Part shown: piece by piece, positions 27,784 to 36,068 of the stretch
How the letters are laid out: each line of letters begins with the position of its first letter
Position numbering within the stretch: position 1 is the first letter of the stretch
DNA from: Bacteroidales bacterium 6E
GTDB taxonomy: Bacteria; Bacteroidota; Bacteroidia; Bacteroidales; Prolixibacteraceae
Length of the DNA: 64,000 nucleotides
Assembly (NCBI GenBank): GCA_001270045.2
Contig: DF970672.1
Span: forward strand, 1-64,000
Direction: 5' to 3'
Made by a program: the position numbers and the translations under genes
Notes under the pieces: model-generated
Databases searched by the model: none
Seen by the model: the letters and a program-made list of their open reading frames with translations, nothing else
Told to the model about the DNA's origin: nothing

Positions 27784-28695
27784 CTATTTCTTGGTTTTGT
27801 GAATGGGTACAGTTATGCCCAGAAAAGGCACGGCAATAAGGCCGCCAGAATCCACACCTGCAGGTATGACAAGGCTGAAATCAAGTCCGACGTTTCTGAT
27901 TATGGTTCTGCCACCGAAGGAAAGCAAAAGCATTGACGAGTCACCTTCTGGTAGAATGTAATTCTCTGATATAAAGTATCCCCGCTGACTAATACGGATT
28001 AAAGTGCTGAAATTAATTACTGGTTTGTCGGTCCAGCTTCCGTCAACAAATCCTGAAGCTATCCCAAGACTGACATTCATATCCCGACTGCCAAATGTTG
28101 TTGTTCCATAGATTAAACCATAAGAGGTCGACGTTTCACCAAGGACGGTTCCGATTAAGGCTCCGGTTCCAATGTTCCATTTATCCTTTTTGATAGGAAT
28201 CGAAAATTTTGGAATAATCCATACAGGGGTTGCCGTTCCACTGAACAGAAACAACGGCAAGGTTCCTACGCCAAAGGAAAACCGGTCGGTAATTCCAAAC
28301 GACATCTGGTTATACAGAACCCAGATATTTTGGTAATATGATTCTCCTTTTTGCAGGCCATATCCATTGGGGGCCCAGAAATACCGGGTCGATTGTGGAT
28401 TGGGCAGCCAGATTTGTCCCTTTTCATTTCTTGTGGCCTCGATGGTAGTTCTATTCCTGATCTCTGCTTTCCTGATTCTGACATTCCCAAATTGTTCTGT
28501 TGAAAGAATGAGGATTTCAGTGTTTTCTTCCTGGATTATTCCGGTGAAAATATTCCCGTCAATGGTTTCAATCCGGGAAGTGATTGTTGAGTCTGCCTTT
28601 ATAATTTCCTGTCCATTCGCGAAGTTTTGAAAAAGGAATAAAACCATTGAAGCGGTAATGATTAGGGCAAAAATCTTTGGTAAGAATGTATTCAT
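27784..28695 (-). CDS. Predicted outer-membrane/exported beta-rich protein, unknown function
   Basis: A 303-residue protein from ATG 28695, which places a signal peptide (MNTFLPKIFALIITASMVLF...) at the N terminus; a TTG-initiated longer frame is less likely. After cleavage near NGQE there is a short strand-rich domain of about 60 residues resembling an SH3-like/LSm-type barrel (IETIDGNIFTGIIQEE), then alternating polar/aromatic strands and many glycines, typical of a beta-barrel or porin-like protein. I recognise no named family. It stands alone between mnmA and a divergently transcribed peroxiredoxin. Confidence 0.7.
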   Translation of the reverse strand: MNTFLPKIFALIITASMVLFLFQNFANGQEIIKADSTITSRIETIDGNIFTGIIQEENTEILILSTEQFGNVRIRKAEIRNRTTIEATRNEKGQIWLPNPQSTRYFWAPNGYGLQKGESYYQNIWVLYNQMSFGITDRFSFGVGTLPLFLFSGTATPVWIIPKFSIPIKKDKWNIGTGALIGTVLGETSTSYGLIYGTTTFGSRDMNVSLGIASGFVDGSWTDKPVINFSTLIRISQRGYFISENYILPEGDSSMLLLSFGGRTIIRNVGLDFSLVIPAGVDSGGLIAVPFLGITVPIHKTKK

Positions 28696-28875
28696 AAATG
28701 AATATGTCAGGTTAATCAAATTTGTATCCGAATTCTTTTTTCGAAATTAAGGTAAGGGATTTTTTGTTTCAATTCTCACCTGCATAATTTATTTTTTAGT
28801 TTGATCTATTGGGATGACCTTAAACAAAACAACCTGAATGACGTATGATAACTTATCAAATATTAAATCTTATCT

Positions 28876-29436
28876 ATGAAAGCACTATTTGTTTTAACTT
28901 CATTTATTTTGGTATCCTTGATGACGACTGCACAAACAGGTCTGAAAAAGGGGGATAAGGCTCCCTCGTTTACAGCCAAATCGCATGATGGATCTGAATG
29001 GAAACTTTCAGATTTTATCGGGAAGAAGAATGTAATCCTCTATTTTTATCCGGCAGCAATGACCGGTGGTTGTACTGCACAGGCTTGCAGTTACCGTGAC
29101 CACATTGCTGATTTAGATAAATTGGATGCTATTGTTGTTGGTGTCAGTGGTGACGATCAGGAGGCATTGAAGATTTTTAAGCAGGCACATAACCTGAATT
29201 TTACGCTTTTGTCAGGTTTTAACGGATCCATTGCAGCTATGTATGGAGTTCCAACTGGCGATGGAGGTAGCATTTCCAGAGTGCTGGGTGATCAGGAATT
29301 CGTTCTGAACCGCGGCGTAACCACCCAGCGTTGGACATTCATCATCGGAAAGGATGGGAGAGTCGCTTATGTGAACAACCAGGTAGATGCAGCAAATGAT
29401 TATAAAGCTGTGTTGGATAACCTTGCCGTGAAATGA
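28876..29436 (+). CDS. Exported peroxiredoxin, Bcp/AhpC-TSA type
   Basis: A 186-residue peroxiredoxin with a signal peptide (MKALFVLTSFILVSLMTTAQ) and a thioredoxin fold. Peroxidatic Cys66 and a second Cys71 lie in TGGCTAQACSYRD, the C-x4-C spacing of Bcp-type peroxiredoxins. FYPAAMTGGC replaces the more usual FYPxxxTPGC, so a Gly substitutes for the conserved proline. It would reduce peroxides in the periplasm. No dedicated reductase is adjacent. It is convergent with a DEAD-box helicase across a region of short tandem repeats. Confidence 0.9.
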   Translation: MKALFVLTSFILVSLMTTAQTGLKKGDKAPSFTAKSHDGSEWKLSDFIGKKNVILYFYPAAMTGGCTAQACSYRDHIADLDKLDAIVVGVSGDDQEALKIFKQAHNLNFTLLSGFNGSIAAMYGVPTGDGGSISRVLGDQEFVLNRGVTTQRWTFIIGKDGRVAYVNNQVDAANDYKAVLDNLAVK

Positions 29437-29505
29437 TGCCTTCGAGCCAGATTCGGTGATTAAATACATCTTGTAAATTGCTGCCATAGTTACTGTATAC
29501 CCGGT

Positions 29506-29549
29506 CACTATACAATAACTATACAAGCACTATTCAAGCAGTATTCAAT
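29506..29549. repeat. Four tandem 11-bp repeats
   Basis: Successive units are CACTATACAAT, AACTATACAAG, CACTATTCAAG and CAGTATTCAAT (29506-29516, 29517-29527, 29528-29538, 29539-29549), consensus near mACTATwCAAk. The 11-bp period is about one helical turn. They lie between two convergent genes, downstream of both, where an operator would be unexpected. Confidence 0.8.
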
Positions 29550-29572
29550 ATACGAATCGGTAAGGGAGATAA

Positions 29573-30922
29573 TCATGACTGATTTTCGTCCTGGTCTGAT
29601 TTTCGGTTAGTATCACCTGCCTTGACGATTGTTTTTTTTCGCGGTTGCTGACTTATCTCCATATCAGGAGAGGGCTTCATGGAAGATTGTTCCTGTTTTG
29701 GCCTTCCTGAATTTTTCCGCTTCTCCTTGAAGGCCCCCTTTTTCTTGAAGTGCTCCCTTGGAGTGGTGTTTTTGATTTTCCAATCAGGCCCATTCCCAAT
29801 AATATCGGGAAGAACTGATTTTGGAACTTCGCTCCCGATTAGCCGCTCAATTCGATGCATTCGGGGCATATCCGTTTCACTGACAAATGTAATTGCCTCT
29901 CCGGTAGTTTCAGCCCTTGCGGTTCGACCAATTCGATGGACATAATCTTCTGCGTCACCTGGTACATCGTAATTGACAACAAGATTGATATCCTTGATGT
30001 CTATCCCACGGCTGAGAACATCAGTGGCTATCAAAACCCTGGTTTCACGAGATCTGAATCGAAGGAGGATTTCTTCACGTTCCTTTTGTTCCAGGTCAGA
30101 TGAGATCCCTTCAACTTTATATTTTTTAGACTTTAAACCTCTTACGATTTCACTGACTTTTTTCTTTGTCGAAGTAAAAATAAGAATGCTTTTAAAGTCG
30201 GGTTTTGCATCGATCAGATGTTTGGCCAGCGGAATTTTCTGGTTCTCGTATGTTAAAAACACTGATTGGACAACGCCTTCGGCCGGTTTCGACATCTCTA
30301 GTGCAATTTCATCCGGTTTGTGGAGTATTTGATTTGACAATGCCTTGATTTTTGGAGGCATGGTAGCGCTAAACATCAAGGTTTGTCTGTTTTTGGGCAA
30401 GTAAGAAACAATTCGCATGATATCGTCATAAAAACCGATATCAAGCATGCGGTCTGCTTCATCCAGAATAAGAGTTTCAATCTGGTCGAATTTTACATAT
30501 CCCTGGGATAAGTGCGATATGAGTTTGCCCGGTGTGGCCACTATTATATCCGCGCCCCTGGTCAGAGCAGTTTTTTGCTGTCCCCAGTCACTGCCATCCC
30601 CTCCGCCATATATGGCGATGGAAGTTACATTCAAGGTGTAGGCAAATCCCTGGATTTGTTGGTCAATTTGAATTGCCAATTCCCGGGTAGGTACAAGAAT
30701 AAGGGTATGTGTATGAGTGGTCTTTTTTTCCGCAATATAATTCAGTATAGGCAAAAGAAATGCTGCTGTTTTTCCAGTTCCGGTTTGGGCACATGCTATC
30801 AGGTCCTTCCCCGCCAAAATTGAAGGGATGGCCTGCTCCTGAATTGGGGTTGCATCACGGAATCCCATATAATATAATGCATCCAGAAGGTCGGGCGATA
30901 AGTCGAAATCATCAAATTTCAT
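29573..30922 (-). CDS. rhlE: DEAD-box RNA helicase, RhlE type
   Basis: A 449-residue ATP-dependent RNA helicase. Motif I AQTGTGKT is at 45-52, motif II DEAD at 154-157, motif III SAT follows, and motif VI HRIGRTARA is in the second RecA domain. The last 80 residues are basic and disordered (KKKGAFKEKRKNSGRPKQ), typical of RhlE-like tails that bind RNA. Such helicases act in ribosome assembly and cold adaptation. A leader of roughly 190 nt separates it from the nearest promoter-like box and contains a hairpin, which hints at post-transcriptional control. Confidence 0.92.
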   Translation of the reverse strand: MKFDDFDLSPDLLDALYYMGFRDATPIQEQAIPSILAGKDLIACAQTGTGKTAAFLLPILNYIAEKKTTHTHTLILVPTRELAIQIDQQIQGFAYTLNVTSIAIYGGGDGSDWGQQKTALTRGADIIVATPGKLISHLSQGYVKFDQIETLILDEADRMLDIGFYDDIMRIVSYLPKNRQTLMFSATMPPKIKALSNQILHKPDEIALEMSKPAEGVVQSVFLTYENQKIPLAKHLIDAKPDFKSILIFTSTKKKVSEIVRGLKSKKYKVEGISSDLEQKEREEILLRFRSRETRVLIATDVLSRGIDIKDINLVVNYDVPGDAEDYVHRIGRTARAETTGEAITFVSETDMPRMHRIERLIGSEVPKSVLPDIIGNGPDWKIKNTTPREHFKKKGAFKEKRKNSGRPKQEQSSMKPSPDMEISQQPRKKTIVKAGDTNRKSDQDENQS

Positions 30923-31235
30923 TAGAAATAAATTATAATTTAAAGTTGACAGGGCTTTTGAAAAGATTGAAAGCCGCTGAAATATTCTCTATTGTTTTCA
31001 TTATCTTAAAGCAGCATGTTGTTTCATTTTCTTGATCCTTGTTTTATCGATGCGTCATTCGATAAAGCAATGTAACTCGCAATTTCATTCCATCCCTGCC
31101 TTAAGTAGGATTTATCTGCAAAGGTATGGCTAATTCAGCCAAAATCATGCAATTGATAAAAATTTTGTTTTCAGGACAGATGGAAATCTCCTTCATAATT
31201 TATGGCTTGTCAGATTTGACGTTTGACCCTCCTTG
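30923..31235. other. Leader/promoter region of the DEAD-box helicase
   Basis: About 313 bp with no gene, downstream of amrS and upstream of the helicase, both on the minus strand. It holds an 8-bp hairpin, TTTATCGA/TCGATAAA (31043-31066), and a minus-strand TACCTTTGC box at 31119-31126. If that box is used, the helicase mRNA carries an untranslated leader of about 190 nt. Confidence 0.5.
31119..31126 (-). promoter_or_regulatory. -7 box TACCTTTG for the helicase
   Basis: Minus-strand TACCTTTG followed by C matches TAnnTTTG. A TTTG lies upstream (31140-31143) but only 13 bp away, shorter than the usual spacing, so assignment is tentative. Confidence 0.35.
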
Positions 31236-32255
31236 TCAGTCGGGTGGTACTACAAAAGGCAAATCTATTGGCTCACCACATACTTTACAATGCGAATCCT
31301 TGGTAATTCCGCAAATCCGTGTGTCGTAACCGGACCGTTTGACAAGGATGTTACGGCAGTTTGGGCAATGGGTGGATGAATAAATGTTCGGGTTCATATT
31401 TCCAATATAAACGTACCGTAGAATTTTCGACGCTAAGTCGGCCAATTCAATTATCACCTGGGATGAGGTTGAAGGGATTTCTGATTTCCAGGCAGGAAAA
31501 TATCTCGAGATGTGTAGTGGTATCTCAGGCCCCAGTTCATTGGCTATCCAATGTATCATTTCATTGAACAAGTCAATTGAATCATTCAATGTCGGAATAG
31601 CCAGAAAAGTGATTTCAAGGTGTCGGCCTGACTGATATATCATCCGAAGCGAATGTAATACAGGCTCCAGATGGCCTCCGGTGTATTTTTGATAAAAGGA
31701 TTCATCAAATGCCTTTAGGTCAATGTTAAAAGCATCAGTAACTTCGATCAATTCCAACAACGGTTCAGGGTTTATGAAGCCGTTGCTGACTACCACATTT
31801 TTCAGGCCTTTCTGTCTGACGATCGTAGCGGTATCCATCATCATTTCAAAGAAAACAGCAGGCTCATTATAAGTATATGCGATGCCAAGATTGCCTGATA
31901 TGGCTTGGGCCCTCTGGGCGACTTCATGAGGACTTAACTCAATGGGTTCATTAAAATCAGATGGTTTGCATTGTGAAAGTTGGTAGTTCTGACAGAAGAA
32001 ACAGTGAAAATTGCATCCGAAGGTACCTATCGATAAAATATTTCTTCCAGGGTAGAAATGATATAGTGGTTTTTTTTCGATTGGATCATAATGGACGGCA
32101 GCAATTTTCCCATAGACATTGGAAATCAGCTGTCCGTTGCTGTTAAGACGAACTTTGCAAATGCCAACCTTGTTTTCTCCTATCAAACAATTGTGAGGGC
32201 AAAGGAGGCACCTAATCTTGTCTTCCTCTTTTGAATAATGGCAGGCCTCAGCCAT
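31236..32255 (-). CDS. amrS: AmmeMemoRadiSam system radical SAM enzyme
   Basis: A 339-residue radical SAM protein with the cluster motif CNFHCFFC (Cys81, 85, 88). It has the N-terminal CLLCPHNC...GICKVR segment and the C-terminal CPNC...RICG...CKVCG zinc-ribbon-like cysteines that mark the AmrS/PflA-like group. The reaction of this family is not established. Its usual partners AMMECR1 and Memo are not in the window. It starts 12 bp after hydF on the same strand, so it is probably cotranscribed with a hydrogenase maturation gene. Confidence 0.9.
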   Translation of the reverse strand: MAEACHYSKEEDKIRCLLCPHNCLIGENKVGICKVRLNSNGQLISNVYGKIAAVHYDPIEKKPLYHFYPGRNILSIGTFGCNFHCFFCQNYQLSQCKPSDFNEPIELSPHEVAQRAQAISGNLGIAYTYNEPAVFFEMMMDTATIVRQKGLKNVVVSNGFINPEPLLELIEVTDAFNIDLKAFDESFYQKYTGGHLEPVLHSLRMIYQSGRHLEITFLAIPTLNDSIDLFNEMIHWIANELGPEIPLHISRYFPAWKSEIPSTSSQVIIELADLASKILRYVYIGNMNPNIYSSTHCPNCRNILVKRSGYDTRICGITKDSHCKVCGEPIDLPFVVPPD

Positions 32256-32267
32256 TTTCTCTGAAAG

Positions 32268-33503
32268 TTACAAAGAATTTTGTTCTTTTCCTTTTACCCA
32301 TTGCAGAGCATCAGGAAACGGTCCCAATGCTCTTGGGAAAATTCCCAAAGAATAGGCGATAGTCAGTCCGTAGTTAGTGATGGGAACGCCTGCCTCCCTG
32401 GCTTGCATTATTCTTCCAAGCATTTCTCGTCGATTCCACATGCAAGCGCCACAATGGATGATGAGTTTATAGTCTGCGATATTTTTTGGGAAATCCCTGC
32501 CGCGCATATTCACAAATGTTAGCGCGCCTCCCACATACTTATTTAACCAGGTGGGAATCTTGACGGTACCGATATCTTCTTCGATGGGATGATGAGTACA
32601 TGCTTCTGCAATGAGTACTTTATCGCCGGGATTCAATTGGTCGATAGTCATTGCGCCTCGCACCATTTCGTTAAGATCAGCCTGAAACCTTGCAAAAAGA
32701 ATTGAAAAGGAAGTGAGTGGAATACCAGGAGGCGCTATGGCGTTGACTTTTTCAAACGCCTGTGAGTCTGTAACGATTAGTTTGGGAGGGGATGAAAGTC
32801 TTTGTAAAGCTAATTCAAGCTCGTGCTCCCTGACGACCATACAAAAAGCTCCATGGTCTAGCAAATCTCGGATACTTTGTACCTGAGGCAGTATCAGCCT
32901 ACCCTTGGGTGCTTCCTTGTCGATGGGAGTAACCAAAATTGCCATCTCTCCCGGTCCTATAAGGTCAGCCAAGATGGCCTGACGGTTGACAAAGTCGGCT
33001 GGAGCCTTTTCCAGCAGCAGATGCCGAAGGGTATCGATGCCTTGCCTGTGAAAGGCATCAGTCGAAACATAACTTATTTTTAGACTGTCAAGTTGGGTCG
33101 TGATATTCAGGTCCTCAGAATGGAGATCCGATTTGTTAAAAACAACAATAAATGGAATTTCCCGCTTATGGAATTCTTGCATAATTGTTTGTTCATAATC
33201 TCCCCAGGTCGAATAATCTGTCACAATCATGCCAAGATCCGTACGGTCGAATACGGCAAAGGTCCTGGAGATTCTCAACTTTCCCAAGTCTCCTGTGTCA
33301 TCAATTCCTGCAGTGTCAATAAACAATACCGGGCCAAAGGGCAGAAGTTCCATTGGTTTTTCGACGGGATCGGTGGTAGTGCCTGCGATTTCAGATACAA
33401 TGGAAACTTCCTGGTTGGTCAGTGCATTGAGAATACTTGATTTTCCAGAGTTTCTACGGCCAAAAAGACCTATGTGCAACCGGAATGATTTAGGCGCTTT
33501 CAT
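32268..33503 (-). CDS. hydF: [FeFe]-hydrogenase maturation GTPase HydF
   Basis: HydF is the scaffold on which the 2Fe subcluster of the H-cluster is assembled before transfer to the hydrogenase. The GTPase P-loop GRRNSGKSS is at residues 15-23 and G3 DTAG follows. The Fe-S ligands sit in the C-terminal HCGAC (His350, Cys351, Cys354). Length 411 is normal. It pairs functionally with hydG and hydE at 36-39 kb. No hydrogenase structural gene occurs in the window. amrS follows 12 bp downstream. Confidence 0.95.
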   Translation of the reverse strand: MKAPKSFRLHIGLFGRRNSGKSSILNALTNQEVSIVSEIAGTTTDPVEKPMELLPFGPVLFIDTAGIDDTGDLGKLRISRTFAVFDRTDLGMIVTDYSTWGDYEQTIMQEFHKREIPFIVVFNKSDLHSEDLNITTQLDSLKISYVSTDAFHRQGIDTLRHLLLEKAPADFVNRQAILADLIGPGEMAILVTPIDKEAPKGRLILPQVQSIRDLLDHGAFCMVVREHELELALQRLSSPPKLIVTDSQAFEKVNAIAPPGIPLTSFSILFARFQADLNEMVRGAMTIDQLNPGDKVLIAEACTHHPIEEDIGTVKIPTWLNKYVGGALTFVNMRGRDFPKNIADYKLIIHCGACMWNRREMLGRIMQAREAGVPITNYGLTIAYSLGIFPRALGPFPDALQWVKGKEQNSL

Positions 33504-33563
33504 ATATACATCTTTGTTCCGGAAATGTAACCAATGATCAGGGAATATTCAACACTAAAACAA

Positions 33564-33591
33564 AAAAAGGTGCCCAAATGGACACCTTTTT
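33564..33591 (-). terminator. Terminator after the small secreted protein gene
   Basis: AAAAAGGTG (33564-33572) pairs with CACCTTTTT (33583-33591) around a 10-nt loop in which two further C-G pairs are possible. On the minus strand the stem ends in a T-run, 30 bp past the stop of the 33621-33929 gene and upstream of hydF. Confidence 0.75.
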
Positions 33592-33620
33592 AATATTGCT
33601 GTCAGGCAATGAAAAATTCT

Positions 33621-33929
33621 TTATTTTTTGTCACCGCATGCTGCTTTTTCGGCAGTTCCGCAAGCTGCTTTCTGTGCATCGCTACAACCAGCTTTGGCTT
33701 CTGTTTTAGCCTCGGCTTTGTCGCCACAAGCTGCACCTTTTGCACTCTTCTTTTCAGCTTTTTTGGTGGTGGCTTTTTCTTTTTCTGCTTCCATTGAAGC
33801 GTTGTCGTCAGCAACAATTGTTACTTTTGCTTTTTCTTCAACAACGACACTTGCACTTGCACTGCTGATCGAAAATCCATATACGGCAACGATAGCTAAC
33901 ACTAACAATAACTTTTTCATGGTATTCAA
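33621..33929 (-). CDS. Small secreted Cys-containing Lys/Ala/Glu-rich protein
   Basis: A 102-residue protein with a signal peptide (MKKLLLVLAIVAVYGFSISSASA from the second Met, ATG 33920). The mature part is low complexity: KAEKKSAKGA followed by four cysteines in related blocks ACGDKAE, GCSDAQ, ACGTAE and ACGDKK at 8-14 residue spacing. No family is recognised. Regularly spaced Cys in a charged exported peptide could bind metal or form disulfides. It has its own promoter-like box and a terminator, so it looks like a real, separately transcribed gene. A reading frame on the opposite strand is ignored because it lacks these signals. Confidence 0.75.
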   Translation of the reverse strand: MNTMKKLLLVLAIVAVYGFSISSASASVVVEEKAKVTIVADDNASMEAEKEKATTKKAEKKSAKGAACGDKAEAKTEAKAGCSDAQKAACGTAEKAACGDKK

Positions 33930-33951
33930 TTTTTAAATTTGACTTCTGCAA

Positions 33952-33959
33952 CAAATATA
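33952..33959 (-). promoter_or_regulatory. -7 box TATATTTG for the small secreted protein gene
   Basis: Minus-strand TATATTTG, an exact TAnnTTTG match, 22 bp upstream of the 33929 start. No clear -33 TTTG was found. Confidence 0.4.
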
Positions 33960-34015
33960 TTTGGAATCATTCTAAATAAATGTTATGCCGATGTTAACGC
34001 GATGTTAAAGTGGAG

Positions 34016-34043
34016 TTGCAGGTATTTTATTTCTCTAATTTTG
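34016..34043 (+). promoter_or_regulatory. Promoter of the sensor kinase operon; near-leaderless
   Basis: TTG at 34016-34018, then 17 bp, then TAATTTTG at 34036-34043 (followed by C). The ATG begins at 34048, only 4 nt after the box, so transcription would begin at or next to the start codon, implying a leaderless or nearly leaderless mRNA. Confidence 0.55.
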
Positions 34044-34047
34044 CCTG

Positions 34048-35313
34048 ATGCGTAAGACCCTAAGAAAATATTTGGTTTGGATTACACTGATTTTCCTACT
34101 GGTGCTGATGTTTCTTCAGATCCGTTGGATAGTTTATTCTATTCGTTTTCAGGAAAAGATTTTTCAGAACAGCATTAATCTGGCATTGGGGAAAACCATT
34201 GCGAGCCTTAATAATGATCAGTATGTATGTAATCTGATGCGTGATTGTATGCGATGCGATACTTTGAGCCTCGATGACCAGTTGCTTTCACATGGAATCT
34301 GGGATAAGATCCATCAATCGATTGATGATGAACTGGCAGCATTCGACGTTTATATTGATTTTGATCTTTTTATCACAAGAAATAACCTGGATACGCTTCA
34401 GTCTGGCAAAAAATTCAATCATTCAAGATCTGCTTATTACACACAGAGTTTGCAGGATATCCTTCAGACCAATGGATACGAACTGGTTGTGCGCGTGCCC
34501 GGCAGGACCACTTTTCTACCCAGGGAAGCTGCATTGTTGTTGGGATCATCTGTCATATTAATCCTGTTAATTCTTATTTCCCTTTTACAAATGGTAAGGC
34601 TGTATAAAAACGAACTTCAGCTTCTTGCCAATATCCGGGATTTAATCAATAACATCACTCACGAATTCAAAACACCGATATCCTCTATCGCATTAGCCGC
34701 AAATATGATACGTAAAGGGAGGTTTACGGGTCAACCCGAGAAACTGCAGGAATACGCAGGATTGATTGTCAATGAGAACCAGAAACTCCAGAGACAGGTA
34801 GATAGTCTTCTTGACCTTGCAGCCATAGAGTGGGATGAGTTTGAATACAGAAAGGAATTGATCGGACTGAATGACCTGGCTTTAACTGCTGCCCAATCGA
34901 TTCAACTTTTACTGGAAGAGAAAGATGGCAATATCGAAATTGATCTCAAAGCAGAGAAAGACAACCTGACAGCCGATAAGGTACATATTACAAATGCGAT
35001 TCTGAATTTGTTGACAAATGCTGTAAAGTACGCTGATCAGAAACCACATATCAGATTATTATCATACAACCGTGAAGACAAGGTGATTCTGGAGGTTTCG
35101 GATAATGGAGTCGGCATTCCTTTGAAGTATCAGCGCTTTATATTTGACAAGTATTTCAGGGTTCCGACAGGCGATGTCCATAACATCAAAGGATTTGGAA
35201 TAGGCTTGTCTTACGTCAAGAGTGTTGTTGAGGCACATGGAGGTAAAGTTTCCGTTGTCAGCGAACCTGGAAAGGGGAGTAGTTTTTATTTGACCTTTAG
35301 ATTGTCAGATTAA
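34048..35313 (+). CDS. Two-component sensor histidine kinase (RprX-like)
   Basis: A 421-residue membrane kinase. TM1 spans about 8-28 and TM2 about 161-182, enclosing a periplasmic domain of about 130 residues. The phospho-acceptor His205 lies in NNITHEFKTPISS. The ATPase domain has NAVKYA, DNGVGIP and GFGIGLSYVKS. The arrangement resembles RprX of Bacteroides. The periplasmic domain carries C-x5-C-x2-C (Cys61, 67, 70), which could sense redox state or metal (inference). The cognate regulator gene follows after 23 bp. No HAMP domain is evident. Confidence 0.92.
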   Translation: MRKTLRKYLVWITLIFLLVLMFLQIRWIVYSIRFQEKIFQNSINLALGKTIASLNNDQYVCNLMRDCMRCDTLSLDDQLLSHGIWDKIHQSIDDELAAFDVYIDFDLFITRNNLDTLQSGKKFNHSRSAYYTQSLQDILQTNGYELVVRVPGRTTFLPREAALLLGSSVILILLILISLLQMVRLYKNELQLLANIRDLINNITHEFKTPISSIALAANMIRKGRFTGQPEKLQEYAGLIVNENQKLQRQVDSLLDLAAIEWDEFEYRKELIGLNDLALTAAQSIQLLLEEKDGNIEIDLKAEKDNLTADKVHITNAILNLLTNAVKYADQKPHIRLLSYNREDKVILEVSDNGVGIPLKYQRFIFDKYFRVPTGDVHNIKGFGIGLSYVKSVVEAHGGKVSVVSEPGKGSSFYLTFRLSD

Positions 35314-35336
35314 CTGAAACAGTAACTACTAAAACC

Positions 35337-36032
35337 ATGAACGAACAAAAGATACATATACTTTTAGCGGAGGATGACCTGAATCTTGGATTTCTTTTGA
35401 CCGATTTTCTGGAAAGCCATGGTTATCAGGTCAAACTTTACAGAGATGGCGAATCGGCTCTAAAGGGATTTAAGTCATTTAATTTCAATTTCTGCATTTT
35501 TGATGTGATGCTTCCTAAGATGGATGGCTTTACCCTGGCTCGCCAAATCAAGTCGATTGCTCCGGTTATTCCGGTTATTTTTTTAACTGCCAGGTCAATG
35601 AAGACAGATAAATTGAAGGGTTATGATATAGGGGCTGACGATTATATTACCAAGCCATTTGATGAAGATGAACTATTATGCAGGATAAAAGCCATCATGA
35701 ATCGCACCGAAATCAATGTGGCCGACCATAAGATATATAGGATAGGGCAGTATGAATTTGATATGGAAAACATGGCCCTAAGGTTTGGAGATGATATGAG
35801 ACGCCTGACTAGTCGTGAGGCAGAGGTGCTTCACCTTTTATGCAGTTCGAAGAACAACATTGTCAAAAGGGAACAGCTGCTTACTTCGATATGGGGTGAA
35901 AACGACTACTTTGCCGGTCGAAGCCTTGATGTATTCATTTCAAAACTTAGGAAATACTTTGCCGCCGATCCAACTGTCAGGATTGAAAACATACCAAAGG
36001 TAGGATTTCTGCTCTCCTGTTCAGATAATTGA
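35337..36032 (+). CDS. OmpR/PhoB-family response regulator (RprY-like)
   Basis: A 231-residue regulator with an N-terminal receiver (acidic pair in AEDDLN at 11-16, phosphorylated Asp56 in FDVMLPKMDGF, and the Lys of TKPFDEDE) and a C-terminal winged-helix DNA-binding domain (LTSREAEVLHLL, SLDVFISKLRKYF). It is encoded 23 bp after the kinase and almost certainly forms a pair with it. Targets are unknown. It is convergent with hydG, whose stop lies 37 bp away. Confidence 0.94.
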   Translation: MNEQKIHILLAEDDLNLGFLLTDFLESHGYQVKLYRDGESALKGFKSFNFNFCIFDVMLPKMDGFTLARQIKSIAPVIPVIFLTARSMKTDKLKGYDIGADDYITKPFDEDELLCRIKAIMNRTEINVADHKIYRIGQYEFDMENMALRFGDDMRRLTSREAEVLHLLCSSKNNIVKREQLLTSIWGENDYFAGRSLDVFISKLRKYFAADPTVRIENIPKVGFLLSCSDN

Positions 36033-36068
36033 TGTTTTGAAAGCTTTTAACTCAATTTATAAGGTCTA

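Noticed and set aside
29489-29549. CRISPR array
   Set aside because: The repeats are 11 bp, contiguous and without spacers, and no cas genes are present.
33628-33936. Open frame on the plus strand antisense to the small secreted protein gene
   Set aside because: It is a by-product of the repetitive Lys/Ala codons; the minus-strand frame has a signal peptide, a promoter-like box and a terminator.
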